From positions 2,790,001 to 2,854,000 of the forward strand of contig OY970183.1 of the NCBI GenBank assembly GCA_963708155.1: a DNA stretch of 64,000 bases, written 5' to 3'. Positions within the stretch are counted from its first letter, which is position 1. Each line of letters starts with the position of its first letter. The notes under the pieces were generated by a model. It had not been told where the DNA came from and searched no databases. It saw nothing but the letters and a program-made list of their open reading frames with translations. This document shows positions 7,967-16,660 of the stretch, in pieces. Origin of the DNA: Methylovirgula sp963708155 (GTDB lineage Bacteria > Pseudomonadota > Alphaproteobacteria > Rhizobiales > Beijerinckiaceae). A program made the translations under genes and the position numbers.

Positions 7967-8229
7967 GTTTACCTCCCTTGGGCATCGTAGATCGACGTTC
8001 GGCATCGATAGCTCGAACCATATCGCCTTTCGGGGTGATATCCACGGTCTCTTGAGCTTATCGTTTACGTCAATCGGTCGCCGGGGGCCGGCGCGCCTCG
8101 ACGGTGGCGGCAATAATCGCCGAAAAGCCGGAGCGTTGGCCTGATCGCCGCATAGCTTGCGGGTTTGATTCCATCGCGCCGGGAAGCGCGCTAGTCTCCG
8201 GCCGACTATCCGGGATTTAAGGAGTTGCA

Positions 8230-8421
8230 ATGCCTAACGCCGCCGCCCTCGCCGCGCTCGAAAAAGAGATAGCCGACGTCCGCGAAAACATCCGCGACTT
8301 GACCGAGCAGGCCGCCGCCTATTCCGGCGCCGAAGACGATGCCCTCACCGCCGATCGTATCGCCGAGCAGGAGGCCCTGCTCGCCCGGCTGCAAAAGGAA
8401 CGCGACGCGCTCGCGCGCTGA
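8230..8421 (+). CDS. Small coiled-coil hypothetical protein
   Basis: A 63-residue acidic protein that is nearly all helix, with heptad-like spacing (ALEKEIADVRENIRDLTEQA, then EQEALLARLQKERDAL). AAGGAG stands 6 nt before the ATG. No signal peptide. It converges with the 8423-8728 gene with one base between the stop codons. Function unknown; a dimeric adaptor-like coiled coil is the most that can be said. Confidence 0.7.
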   Translation: MPNAAALAALEKEIADVRENIRDLTEQAAAYSGAEDDALTADRIAEQEALLARLQKERDALAR

Positions 8422-8422
8422 A

Positions 8423-8728
8423 TTACGCCTTGCCGGCGACTTTCAGCCAGCGCAGATCGGTTGGCGGCCATGCAGCCGCCGCCATCGCCGTCTTCAATGC
8501 CTCGATATCATTATCGGTGCGCGGCTCCCAGCCGCAGGGGCATGTGTTGTCGGCGTGACGATGGATGGTCGCAATCTCCTTGTAGATCGCACCGACAGCC
8601 ATAGCGGCAAGACCGAGCACGGTCATCGGTCGCAGCCGCGTCGTCTGCACAATATTGCAGAAGGCACAGAGAACCGCCTGTCGCATTTTCTCGCGCGCCG
8701 CATCCTCTTCGCTCTTGCCGTCTCGCAT
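8423..8728 (-). CDS. Small protein with CxxC motif and one membrane segment
   Basis: A 101-residue protein with an acidic N-terminus (RDGKSEEDAAREKMR), a CAFC pair, a single predicted membrane segment (MTVLGLAAMAVGAIY), a CPC pair (HADNTCPCGWEP) and a C-terminal tail ending in WLKVAGKA. The four Cys could bind a metal. ATG at 8728 (GGAG 9 nt upstream) is preferred to a TTG further 5'. I do not recognise the family. Confidence 0.6.
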   Translation of the reverse strand: MRDGKSEEDAAREKMRQAVLCAFCNIVQTTRLRPMTVLGLAAMAVGAIYKEIATIHRHADNTCPCGWEPRTDNDIEALKTAMAAAAWPPTDLRWLKVAGKA

Positions 8729-8836
8729 GGGTGCGCTCCGCCGCCGCAAATCCGTTGCCAGCGACCCTAGAAGCCCCGCGATATATCCGCAAGCATATGA
8801 TTTTATTTGATAAATGGAATAATTCGAAACTAAGTT

Positions 8837-9604
8837 TCAGGCCGCGCGTAGCGCCGCCGTCGCGGTATCGATAAGCCGCAGATCATCGTCTTCGATGACC
8901 AGCGCCGTGAGCTTGCCTGTGGCATAGGCTGCTGTGTCGATGCCGATGCGATTGCGGCGGCGTTCAACATCGCGAACCGGCGTGTGGCCATGCACGACAA
9001 CCTTGCCGAAATCCCCTTCGTGACGCAGGAAGTCCTGACGGATCCACAGCAGATCCCTTTCCGACTGGCGGCCGAGATCGATGCCGGGGCGCACTCCGGC
9101 ATGGGCAAAAAAGAAATCGCCGCAGAGGAATGACGGCCTGAGCCTGCGGAAGAATTCAAGGTGGCTGGGGGGCAAGGCCATCGCGAAAGCGCGGCTGAGA
9201 TCGCTGAGCTTGCCGCCCGCGACGCTGGCTGAGGTGAGGCCATAGGAAGCCAAAGTCTCAACGCCGTGCATCAGCAGCCAATCGCCTATCGACGTGGGCT
9301 CGTCCAGCGCTTGAAGCAGCAAGGCATCGTGGTTGCCTTTCAGCGCGACGAGCTCGCGGCGGTCCGCCCGGGCGAGAATGGCGTCGATCACCGCGCGGGA
9401 GGCCGGGCCGCGGTCGACATAATCGCCAAGCATCACATGCAGGGTTCGCTCAGCCGGCCGGCGCGCCAGATCGGCGTCGATCAGGCCGAACAGCTGCCCC
9501 AGCAGGTCGGCGCGGCCATGCACATCGCCAATGGCATAGATGCGCAGCCCCTCCGGCAAACGCGGCTGGCGTTGATGAGTCCGAAGCTTGGAACCTGAGC
9601 GCAT
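8837..9604 (-). CDS. Serine/threonine-type protein phosphatase (PPP metallophosphoesterase)
   Basis: A 255-residue enzyme with the full PPP motif set: GDVHGR, GDYVDRGP, GNHD, then HAGVRPG and HGHTP. These residues hold two metal ions and bind phosphate. It is close to the bacterial PrpA/ApaH-like proteins; substrates may be phosphoproteins or dinucleoside polyphosphates, and the sequence does not decide. ATG at 9604 has AGGGAGG 8 nt upstream and is preferred to a TTG at 9637. The gene is monocistronic and divergent from the leuA leader. Confidence 0.85.
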   Translation of the reverse strand: MRSGSKLRTHQRQPRLPEGLRIYAIGDVHGRADLLGQLFGLIDADLARRPAERTLHVMLGDYVDRGPASRAVIDAILARADRRELVALKGNHDALLLQALDEPTSIGDWLLMHGVETLASYGLTSASVAGGKLSDLSRAFAMALPPSHLEFFRRLRPSFLCGDFFFAHAGVRPGIDLGRQSERDLLWIRQDFLRHEGDFGKVVVHGHTPVRDVERRRNRIGIDTAAYATGKLTALVIEDDDLRLIDTATAALRAA

Positions 9605-9750
9605 GGGCGAAGCCTCCCTGATCCCGGACCAAGACAATAATCCAATTTTAGGTAATTCGAGGGCCGCATGCTTCCGTCTTTTTGGCCAGCTTGCCTCGCT
9701 TCGGCGCTTGCATTACATAGGTCGGACCGTTCTTTTTCCGAGAGGCTCGC

Positions 9751-9843
9751 GTGCGTCTCTGCGCCGATCATCAGCAGCTTGAGGGCTTGGCAGCTTTGCC
9801 GGCTAAGCTGCAGCTCGGCCTGCTTCTGCTTACCAGCCCCTGA
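9751..9843 (+). CDS. leuL: leu leader peptide (leucine attenuation peptide)
   Basis: A 30-residue ORF starting with GTG at 9751, with AGAGG 5 nt upstream. It ends in LQLGLLLLTSP, so four Leu codons in a row (CTG CTT CTG CTT, 9820-9831) and further Leu at 9808 and 9814 lie just before the stop. The stop codon falls inside the 5' arm of a GC-rich hairpin (9837-9876), and leuA starts 83 nt later. This is the layout of a leucine attenuator: ribosome stalling at Leu codons when charged tRNA-Leu is short would alter folding of the downstream RNA. Confidence 0.82.
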   Translation: MRLCADHQQLEGLAALPAKLQLGLLLLTSP

Positions 9844-9876
9844 GCGCCGGCCGGGCCTTGCCCGGGCACTCAGGGG
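9837..9876 (+). terminator. leuA leader attenuator hairpin
   Basis: Arms CCCCTGAG (9837-9844) and CTCAGGGG (9869-9876) pair perfectly, and an inner stem (CCGGGC 9851-9856 with GCCCGG 9860-9865) extends the hairpin. It overlaps the leader peptide stop. No clear U-run follows, so termination may be factor-assisted or the control may act through pausing. Confidence 0.65.
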
Positions 9877-9926
9877 AGCGTCGCACCAATTAGCAGCCAG
9901 TCCCAATTTCAGACCCGAGCACTCCA

Positions 9927-11501
9927 ATGAACGATTCCGTGCAAGCCAGCGCCGCCAAGCCGGCCGATAAAGACCGTGTTTTGATCTTCGACACCACGTT
10001 GCGCGATGGCGAGCAATGCCCCGGCGCGACCATGACCTTCGAGGCCAAACTCGAAGTCGCGCATCTGCTCGATACGATGGGCGTCGACATTATCGAAGCG
10101 GGCTTCCCAATCGCCTCGGAGGGTGATTTCGAGGCCGTCTCCGAAATCGCCCGGCGCACAAAGCGGGCGCGCGTCGCCGGCCTCGCCCGCGCCATAGAGC
10201 GCGATATCGCCCGCGCCGGCGAGGCGGTGCGCCACGCCGCGCTGCCGCGCATCCATACTTTCGTGTCGACCTCGCCGATCCATCTCGAACACCAGATGAA
10301 CAAGAGCGCCGAGGACGTGCTCGAGATCATCACCCGGACGGTGACGCAGGCGCGCAACCTCGTCGACGATGTCGAATGGTCGGCGATGGACGCTACACGC
10401 ACGCCGATCGACTATCTCTGCCGCTGCATCGAAGCGGCGATCAAGGCCGGCGCCACGACGATCAACCTGCCCGATACCGTCGGCTATGCCATTCCGAGCG
10501 AATATGCCGCCATGTTCGCGACGGTGCGCGCGCGCGTGCCGAACGCCGACAAGGCCGTTTTCTCGGTCCATTGCCATGATGACCTCGGCCTCGCCGTCGC
10601 CAATACTTTGGCAGGCATCGGTGCGGGCGCGCGGCAGGTCGAATGCACGATCAACGGGCTCGGCGAACGCGCCGGCAATGCCGCGCTGGAAGAAGTCGTG
10701 ATGGCGCTGAAGACGCGCGCCGACAAGCTGCCCTATTACAGCAATGTCGATTCCACGATGCTCACCCGCGCCTCGAAGCTCGTCTCGGCCGTCAGCTCGT
10801 TTCCGGTGCAGTACAATAAGGCGATCATCGGCCGCAACGCCTTCGCGCATGAGAGCGGCATCCATCAGGACGGCATTTTGAAGAATGCCCAGACCTACGA
10901 GATCATGACGCCGGAGAGCGTCGGCGTCAGCAAGAGCTCGCTCGTCATGGGCAAGCATTCCGGGCGCCATGCCTTCCGAGAGAAACTGCGCGAACTGGGC
11001 TACGAGCTCGGCGAGAACGCATTGCAGGATGCCTTCACCCGCTTCAAGAATCTCGCCGACCGCAAGAAGACGGTCTACGACGAGGATCTGATCGCGCTGG
11101 TCGATGACGAACTGGTCAGCGCGCATGAGCGGATCAAGCTGGTCTCTCTCACCGTGATGGCCGGCACGGGCGGCCCGCAATCGGCGGCTTTGACGCTCGA
11201 TGTCGAGGGCGTGCAGAAGACCTTCCAGGCGACGGGCAACGGGCCGGTCGATGCGATCTTCAACGCCATCCGCGCACTGGTGCCGCACGAGGCCGTGCTG
11301 GAACTCTATCAGGTTCATGCCGTCACTCAGGGCACCGACGCGCAAGCGGAGGTCACGGTAAAATTGGCCGAGGGCGGCCGCTCCGTCACCGCGCGCGGCG
11401 CCGATCCGGACACGCTCGTTGCCTCTGCGCGCGCCTATATCGCGGCGCTCAACAAGCTCGCCGCGCTGCATCGGCGCAGCCGGGACAGCAAGGCGGGCTG
11501 A
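9927..11501 (+). CDS. leuA: 2-isopropylmalate synthase
   Basis: Condenses acetyl-CoA with 2-oxoisovalerate, the first committed step of leucine synthesis. At 524 residues it has the usual bacterial length. The catalytic TIM barrel begins with DTTLRDGEQCPGATM (about 22-36) and contains VHCHDDLGLAVANT, the metal-binding HxH-type motif, and HESGIHQDGILKN. The C-terminal third (about 395-520; TVMAGTGGPQSAALTLDVEG) is the regulatory domain for leucine feedback. A leucine-rich leader peptide and hairpin lie directly upstream, so both attenuation and feedback inhibition are expected. Confidence 0.97.
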   Translation: MNDSVQASAAKPADKDRVLIFDTTLRDGEQCPGATMTFEAKLEVAHLLDTMGVDIIEAGFPIASEGDFEAVSEIARRTKRARVAGLARAIERDIARAGEAVRHAALPRIHTFVSTSPIHLEHQMNKSAEDVLEIITRTVTQARNLVDDVEWSAMDATRTPIDYLCRCIEAAIKAGATTINLPDTVGYAIPSEYAAMFATVRARVPNADKAVFSVHCHDDLGLAVANTLAGIGAGARQVECTINGLGERAGNAALEEVVMALKTRADKLPYYSNVDSTMLTRASKLVSAVSSFPVQYNKAIIGRNAFAHESGIHQDGILKNAQTYEIMTPESVGVSKSSLVMGKHSGRHAFREKLRELGYELGENALQDAFTRFKNLADRKKTVYDEDLIALVDDELVSAHERIKLVSLTVMAGTGGPQSAALTLDVEGVQKTFQATGNGPVDAIFNAIRALVPHEAVLELYQVHAVTQGTDAQAEVTVKLAEGGRSVTARGADPDTLVASARAYIAALNKLAALHRRSRDSKAG

Positions 11502-11631
11502 CCCCTGCCCGCCCCTTCAAAGGGATTTTTCCCCAGGCGCCGCGAATGGCTTGCGCGGCGCGCAATGTTCGCTTACATGCTGCCGGCGCGCCGCGTTCCG
11601 GCTGCGCAGGTGGTTCGCCTCACGAACGTGA

Positions 11632-11707
<76 letters not shown>

Positions 11708-11774
11708 TCAAAATCAGGCACTTAGGTTAAGCCGTAGGAGAACAAACCGCTTCGGTTTGCAAGCGGTTTGCAAT

Positions 11775-12011
11775 TTATGTCCGCTTTTCGTTCGCTTCGA
11801 GCTTCGATATGGCGGCCTCCGCAAGTCTCACGTCCGGGCTGAGATACTTGGCGAGGATGGCCTGCGCCGTCGCAAGGCTATGGCCGGTTATGGACGCAAT
11901 CTCCGGTATCGTGCAGCCCGCCAAGGCAAGCTTCGTGACCGCCGTTCCGCGTAGATCGTGGAAATGCAGGTCGATCTCTTTTCCGACGAAGACTCTAACG
12001 CCGGCGCTTCG
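11775..12011 (-). pseudogene. Truncated tyrosine recombinase (integrase), C-terminal remnant
   Basis: Seventy-eight sense codons without a start encode the C-terminal catalytic end of a phage-type integrase: FHDLRGTAVTKLALAGCT (HxxR), ITGHS, and AKYLSP with the likely nucleophilic Tyr. The frame stops at an in-frame TGA that is also the stop of the upstream GlsB-like gene, so the N-terminal two thirds are gone. It lies 68 nt from the tRNA-Lys 3' end. A hairpin at 11743-11759 (CAAACCG/CGGTTTG) and a repeated GCGGTTTGCAA-type sequence lie between them and may be relics of an attachment region. It cannot be functional. Confidence 0.85.
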
Positions 12012-12272
12012 TCAGGCGCGTCGCCCTTGAATAAGCCGCCAAAGGGCGATGAGGATGCAGGCGCCGATGAATCCCGCGATCAGATAGCCAAGCCAGCCGC
12101 CGAGGCCGACGCCGAGCAGTCCGAGCAGCCAACTCGCCAACGCGGCACCGACGATACCGAGAATGATGTTCATGATGATACCGGTGCCGGACCCCATAAA
12201 CATTTCGGCAAACCAGCCCGCCAGGCCACCGATAATGATCGCACCAATCCAGCCAATCTCTGCGTCATGCAT
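12012..12272 (-). CDS. GlsB/YeaQ/YmgE-family membrane protein
   Basis: An 86-residue, Gly-rich, very hydrophobic protein with three membrane segments (IGWIGAIIIGGLAGWFAEMF, IIMNIILGIVGAALASWLLG, GYLIAGFIGACILIALW). It ends in a basic tail, RLIQGRRA. This is the transglycosylase-associated or stress-response membrane family, of unknown biochemical role. GGGAG lies 6 nt before the ATG. The integrase remnant begins at its stop codon. Confidence 0.88.
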   Translation of the reverse strand: MHDAEIGWIGAIIIGGLAGWFAEMFMGSGTGIIMNIILGIVGAALASWLLGLLGVGLGGWLGYLIAGFIGACILIALWRLIQGRRA

Positions 12273-12380
12273 GACACGCTCCCTCAGTTAGTAGGATTTA
12301 CCTTGCACCATCGCACGGGTCATCAAGGCAACGATGTGCGAAATGACTTTTCCTTTTGAACTGTCCGCCCTCAAACGGCC

Positions 12381-12614
12381 CTATCGCGCTTGCCAGAAGG
12401 CTGAGCGCCAGTGCCCGGGCACGTTTTTGTCGTTTTGGTGCCTGACGCGCACGACAAGCGGATGATGGCCTTCCTTCTTCGCCCACTGAATAGCTTGCGC
12501 TTGCGTACCAAAGGTCGCTAGGACGCCGCGTTCGGGATCCTCGACAACATAATCATCGATGTGCGTCCCCTCGGGGCGCCCTTTCGGGCGCGCCTCGACA
12601 TAGACATTGTTCAT
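12381..12614 (-). CDS. DUF2188 domain protein
   Basis: A 77-residue protein matching the DUF2188 pattern: N-terminal NNVYVEARPKGRPEG, a conserved turn (VEDPERGVLATFGTQAQAI), then WAKKEGHHPLVVRVRHQ. GGGAGAG precedes the ATG at 12614; the longer open frame is not supported. A small cytoplasmic protein of unknown function that often occurs beside stress genes, here next to a GlsB-like gene. Confidence 0.75.
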   Translation of the reverse strand: MNNVYVEARPKGRPEGTHIDDYVVEDPERGVLATFGTQAQAIQWAKKEGHHPLVVRVRHQNDKNVPGHWRSAFWQAR

Positions 12615-12899
12615 GGCGTTTCTCTCCCGTCGCGCTCTATCGGCGCTGGCGAGCAGTAGAGCATCACTTAACCTTCGAGAGCAAGTCCGCGGGGACGTCG
12701 ATGGGCTGCCGTTCGCGAATATGGCTATGCACGGCCGAGCGCGCAGCATGGCGCAAGCTGTCGTCGCGCGCGTGCTATGAATGGCGCATGCTAATGGGCA
12801 TTGCGGCGTTCGCGGTGTATCTGCGGGCACCGCTTCGGCCCTGCGCCGCCCACCAGCGCCACCGTTTGCGTTTGGGGCGCTCTGCGGTTATTTGCGGGG

Positions 12900-13262
12900 A
12901 TGCCGAAAATCACCCTCGTTTTGATAATCTTGGCCACCGCGGTCGTCGTGCCGGCTCAAGCTGCCGAGGACAGCTTTACCCCTCGGCTCATTGCGGCCAG
13001 ACATGACTACCTTCAGGCAGTTGAAGTCTGTCTTCGGCGCATCATCGCGGCCTCGCCGGTCGTTGGCGTGAGGCCCGAACACGTGGCAAAAGCCGCGGTT
13101 GGGACATGTCGGGAGAGAGACTCTTCTGTTCGCGCGATGCGAAAGCGCGTCTATGGATTTCCGAGCGTGGACAACTTCATGGCCGGCGTCGACGACGCGA
13201 TATTCGCCTTCGCCGTGAAACTCGCAGACGCCCACATTGCAAGCATTGTTCAGCCTAAGTAG
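12900..13262 (+). CDS. Exported hypothetical protein
   Basis: A 120-residue protein with a clear signal peptide (MPKITLVLIILATAVVVPA, cleavage near AQA-AED). The mature part is mostly helical, with two Cys (EVCLRR, VGTCRERD) that could form a disulphide. ATG at 12900 is chosen because the signal peptide starts there, although its ribosome binding site is poor. No family recognised. Confidence 0.65.
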   Translation: MPKITLVLIILATAVVVPAQAAEDSFTPRLIAARHDYLQAVEVCLRRIIAASPVVGVRPEHVAKAAVGTCRERDSSVRAMRKRVYGFPSVDNFMAGVDDAIFAFAVKLADAHIASIVQPK

Positions 13263-13455
13263 GCGAGCGATCATTTCGTCCTGGTATTCAGAATGTCTCG
13301 CACTCGCAGAGTGAACCTCCGCCAGGGAACCTTGTCCGCGGCATTAAGTTAAGCGGATTGGCTTGTCTTGTGGCGAGGGCGGACTTTTTGCGCCGGTTGA
13401 GCTTCGATGCTTTTGCCATCGTCCATGTTGGCCGAACGAGATCGGGGGAGATCGC

Positions 13456-14028
13456 ATGAGCTGTGCCCCTTGGGCGGGAAAGCACGCTATCTATTCGTCC
13501 GTCATAGCCGGTGTCATTGGCGCCGCTCTCGTCTTTGCGTCGGGTGTCGCTGCTATCGCCCAGACCACGCCGCAGCAAGCGGAGGCCAAACCGGCGCCTG
13601 CACAAACGGCCAAGCCCCCCACCCCGCCGACGCAATCCACTGCCCCCAAGGATGCGACTCCGGCGACAGTTCTCGACGACAAGGACGTCGAAACCGTCCT
13701 CGGCCGCGAGATCTATAGTGTCGCTGGCGAAGACATGGGGCGCATCGTCGACATTCTGGTCGATCACAAGGGCAATGTCCGCGCGGCGCTCATTGATTTC
13801 GGCGGTTTTCTCGGCGTCGGCAGCCGCAAGATCGCGGTCGATTGGCACGCGATTCAATTTACCCCAAACCGGGCGCTTCTCTCCCTCGTGCGCGATCAGG
13901 TGCGCGTAGCACCGGAATACAAGGAAGGCGAGCCTGTCGTCGTCCTGGGATCGCCTTCGCCTTCTGCTCCCCAAGAGCCGCATCCGGCAGAAAAGGCGAA
14001 GCCTGGGGCAACCGCTCCGGCCAAATAG
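13456..14028 (+). CDS. PRC-barrel domain protein with N-terminal membrane anchor
   Basis: A 190-residue protein with an N-terminal hydrophobic segment (about 13-35; SVIAGVIGAALVFASGVAA) that is an anchor or signal. A Pro/Ala/Thr-rich linker and a PRC-barrel domain follow (about 78-140; LGREIYSVAGEDMGRIVDIL, ALIDFGGFLGVGSRKIAVDW). The tail is Pro/Lys/Ala-rich. GGGGGAG lies 5 nt before the ATG at 13456. A second, cytoplasmic PRC-barrel protein is at 20880-21251. PRC barrels often bind RNA-processing, photosynthetic or stress partners; the role here is unknown. Confidence 0.8.
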   Translation: MSCAPWAGKHAIYSSVIAGVIGAALVFASGVAAIAQTTPQQAEAKPAPAQTAKPPTPPTQSTAPKDATPATVLDDKDVETVLGREIYSVAGEDMGRIVDILVDHKGNVRAALIDFGGFLGVGSRKIAVDWHAIQFTPNRALLSLVRDQVRVAPEYKEGEPVVVLGSPSPSAPQEPHPAEKAKPGATAPAK

Positions 14029-14090
14029 CATTTACGCCACATGCGTCCCCTCGTGCCTGCATGGGTGTCGGTACTTCTGGCTTTCTCCAA

Positions 14091-15323
14091 ATGGGCGGGC
14101 CCGTGATCCAATCGAGCGAGACGAACACGCCGCATCCCTCGCGCAAAAGCCTCATCGGTCTCGATTGGTTCACATTCTTCCTGGCCGATGTGCAGACGGG
14201 GTTTGGGCCCTTCGTTGCCGTCTATCTCACCGCCTCCCAGTGGACGCAGGAGGATATCGGGCTCGTTCTCGCGGTCTCGGGCATCATCGGGCTCCTCGGA
14301 CGCGTGCCGGGCGGCGCCATCGTCGATATGGCCCGCTCGGAGCGCGATGCCGCCGCGGTTGCCGTCGTTTGCATCGGCATCAGCGCGCTGAGCCTCGCGG
14401 CGTGGCCGGTTTTTGCGCCGGTCTTCCTGGCCAGCGTTCTCAACGCGGGCGCCAATTGCGTTCTGGCTCCGGCGATCGGCGCGATCAGCCTCGGCCTCGT
14501 GGGCTACGCTGCGATCGGCCCGCGGCTGGGTCGCAATGCCCGTTTCGCGTCGCTCGGCACCGGCTTTGCCGCCGCAGCCATGGGCGCCTGCGGCTATTTT
14601 TTCTCAAGCCGCTCGGTTTTCATCGTCACGGCCTTGATGCTGGTGCCGACGCTGATCGCCCTGTCGCAAATCCGCGCCGGCGAAGTCGATCCGGTGCGCG
14701 CGCATAGCGGCGTCGCACCCGCAGACCGGCCGGATCACGGTATCTTCCGCCTTGCGCTGAGCCCGGCCCTGCTCGCGTTTGCGGCCTGCAACGCGCTGTT
14801 TCAACTCGCCAATGCCGCAATGCTTCCGCTGATGGGCAGCATCATGACCATGCGCTCGGCAAATTGGGCGACGGTGCTCATCGCCGCCTGCATAATCGTA
14901 CCGCAACTGGTCGTTGCCGCGCTCTCGCCCTGGATCGGGCGGCAGGCCAACATATGGGGCCGCCGCCCCTTGTTGCTGCTCGGCTTCGGCGCGCTGCCGC
15001 TGCGTTGCCTGCTCTTCGCCTACGCGCCGGATCCTGTTCTGGTTGTCTTCGTGCAAGTTTTGGATGGCATATCGGCCGCCGCGCTCGGCGTGCTTGTGCC
15101 GCTTGTTGCCGCCGATATCGCGCGCGACACGGGGCATTTCAACCTGGCGCAAGGTGTGATCGGCACCGCCGTTGGCATCGGCGCTGCCGTCAGCACCTCT
15201 TTCGCAGGTTATGTCAGCGATCATTATGGCAGTGAGACCGCATTCCTCGATCTGGGAGCGATCGCCGTCTGCGGCTTCTTTTTTGTGCTCCTCGCTATGC
15301 CGGAAACGCGAACGCGGCCTTAA
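14091..15323 (+). CDS. MFS transporter
   Basis: A roughly 410-residue protein with 12 predicted membrane segments and the MFS loop after helix 2 (GRVPGGAIVDMARSERDA). A long charged loop splits the two halves (about 195-215; IRAGEVDPVRAHSG). It begins LIGLDWFTFFLADVQTGFG, a start seen in drug/solute exporters of this group. Start is uncertain: in-frame ATGs at 14061 and 14091 and a GTG at 14103 all lack a good ribosome binding site. The stop overlaps that of the convergent glycosyltransferase by four bases. Substrate unknown. Confidence 0.82.
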   Translation: MGGPVIQSSETNTPHPSRKSLIGLDWFTFFLADVQTGFGPFVAVYLTASQWTQEDIGLVLAVSGIIGLLGRVPGGAIVDMARSERDAAAVAVVCIGISALSLAAWPVFAPVFLASVLNAGANCVLAPAIGAISLGLVGYAAIGPRLGRNARFASLGTGFAAAAMGACGYFFSSRSVFIVTALMLVPTLIALSQIRAGEVDPVRAHSGVAPADRPDHGIFRLALSPALLAFAACNALFQLANAAMLPLMGSIMTMRSANWATVLIAACIIVPQLVVAALSPWIGRQANIWGRRPLLLLGFGALPLRCLLFAYAPDPVLVVFVQVLDGISAAALGVLVPLVAADIARDTGHFNLAQGVIGTAVGIGAAVSTSFAGYVSDHYGSETAFLDLGAIAVCGFFFVLLAMPETRTRP

Positions 15324-16375
15324 GGCGCGACCAAACGCGGTCGTGGCGCCCTCAGCTTGATGAGTTCGCGATAGACGGACAGATAATCCTCTGCCATACG
15401 GCGCGCTGTGAAACGTTCCTCGAACCGCTGGCGGATCAGCGACCGCGACAACTGCGGCAAACGCCGCACGGCGCCGACCGCGCTCATCTCATCCTCGACT
15501 ACGAAGCCGGTGACGCCGTCTTCGATCACCTCTGGCACCGAGCCGCGGTTAAAGGCGATGACCGGTGTGCCGCAGGCCATCGCTTCGATCATGACGATGC
15601 CGAATGGTTCCGGCCAGTCGATCGGCACGATCAAAGCCTTGGCGCCGCTCAGGAAGGCCGGCTTCTCCGCGTCGCCGATCTCGCCGACGAACTCGACATT
15701 GTCGCTGGCCATCAGCTGTCGGATGTTGTCCTCGAAATAATCGCGGTCCGCGGGGTCGACCTTAGCCGCGATCCTCAGAGGGATGCCGCAGCGAGCGGCA
15801 ATCGCAATTGCTCGATCGACGCGCTTCTCCGGCGAGATGCGGCCGAGGAAGGCGAGATAATTTTGCTCGGCGGGAACCGGCGCCAGCAAATTTTCGGGCA
15901 TGCCGTGGTGAATTGTCCGTACCCAATTCGCATCGGGCATCGGGCGGCGCTGCGAATCTGAAATCGATACCAGTGGCAGCGATGCGAAAGTCTTAAAGAC
16001 AGGCTGCAGCTCAGGCAGATCGAGCCGGCCGTGCAAGGTCGTCACGAATGGGGTCGGCTGGCGCTGAAACAACGAAAATGGGAAATAGTCGAGGTGGAAA
16101 TGGAGAAGATCGAATTCGCTTGAGCGCCGATAAATCTGCTCGAGCATCGCGACATGCAATGCGGTCGGCTCGCGCACCGAACCGTCAAGGCGCAGGGCGC
16201 AAGGCCACATTGACTCGAGCTTTGCCGACGTGCGGGAGTCGCCGCTCGCGAATAGAGTGACATCATGGCCGAGCGCAACCAGCTCTTCGGTAAGCCAGGA
16301 GACGACGCGCTCTGTGCCGCCGTAGAGGCGCGGCGGGACAGCTTCGTATAAGGGTGCGACCTGCGCAATTCGCAT
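15320..16375 (-). CDS. GT4-family glycosyltransferase
   Basis: A 351-residue GT-B enzyme. The N-terminal Rossmann half contains VPPRLYGGTERVVSWLTEEL (acceptor/glycine loop) and FDLLHFHLDYFPF. The C-terminal half has FLGRISPEKRVDRAI, then PEPFGIVMIEAMACGTPVIA, the EX7E donor-binding motif of retaining GT4 enzymes. ATG at 16375 (AAGGAAA upstream) is preferred over 16393. A debranching-type enzyme lies nearby on the same strand with an ABC exporter gene between, so a role in glucan or envelope polysaccharide synthesis is plausible. Confidence 0.88.
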   Translation of the reverse strand: MRIAQVAPLYEAVPPRLYGGTERVVSWLTEELVALGHDVTLFASGDSRTSAKLESMWPCALRLDGSVREPTALHVAMLEQIYRRSSEFDLLHFHLDYFPFSLFQRQPTPFVTTLHGRLDLPELQPVFKTFASLPLVSISDSQRRPMPDANWVRTIHHGMPENLLAPVPAEQNYLAFLGRISPEKRVDRAIAIAARCGIPLRIAAKVDPADRDYFEDNIRQLMASDNVEFVGEIGDAEKPAFLSGAKALIVPIDWPEPFGIVMIEAMACGTPVIAFNRGSVPEVIEDGVTGFVVEDEMSAVGAVRRLPQLSRSLIRQRFEERFTARRMAEDYLSVYRELIKLRAPRPRLVAP

Positions 16376-16660
16376 CGAAAATTTCCTTCGCATTTTTGCG
16401 GAGGCGGCTCTTCAAATGGATGTGAAGAACCCGCGACCGTTACAGAAAAAACCTATCTGTCGCGATGATAAGCAACGGCAACGCGCTTTTGTTTCCGCCG
16501 TCCGTAAATTTGATCGCGGGGCGCTCGCCGCAAGCGCATGCGCACGGAACTTGTTGCCGCGCTTCGCGTTCGGTTTCTGGTGGGCAAGTTGGAAGCGCCG
16601 GGGGCGACGGCCGTTCAATATTCCATTCCCATGAACACCTTGATCACGGGGAAGGTCCGA

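Noticed and set aside
9909..11471. 520-codon minus-strand open frame over leuA
   Set aside because: Antisense shadow: His/Arg/Asp-rich, low-complexity, and leuA is unambiguous.
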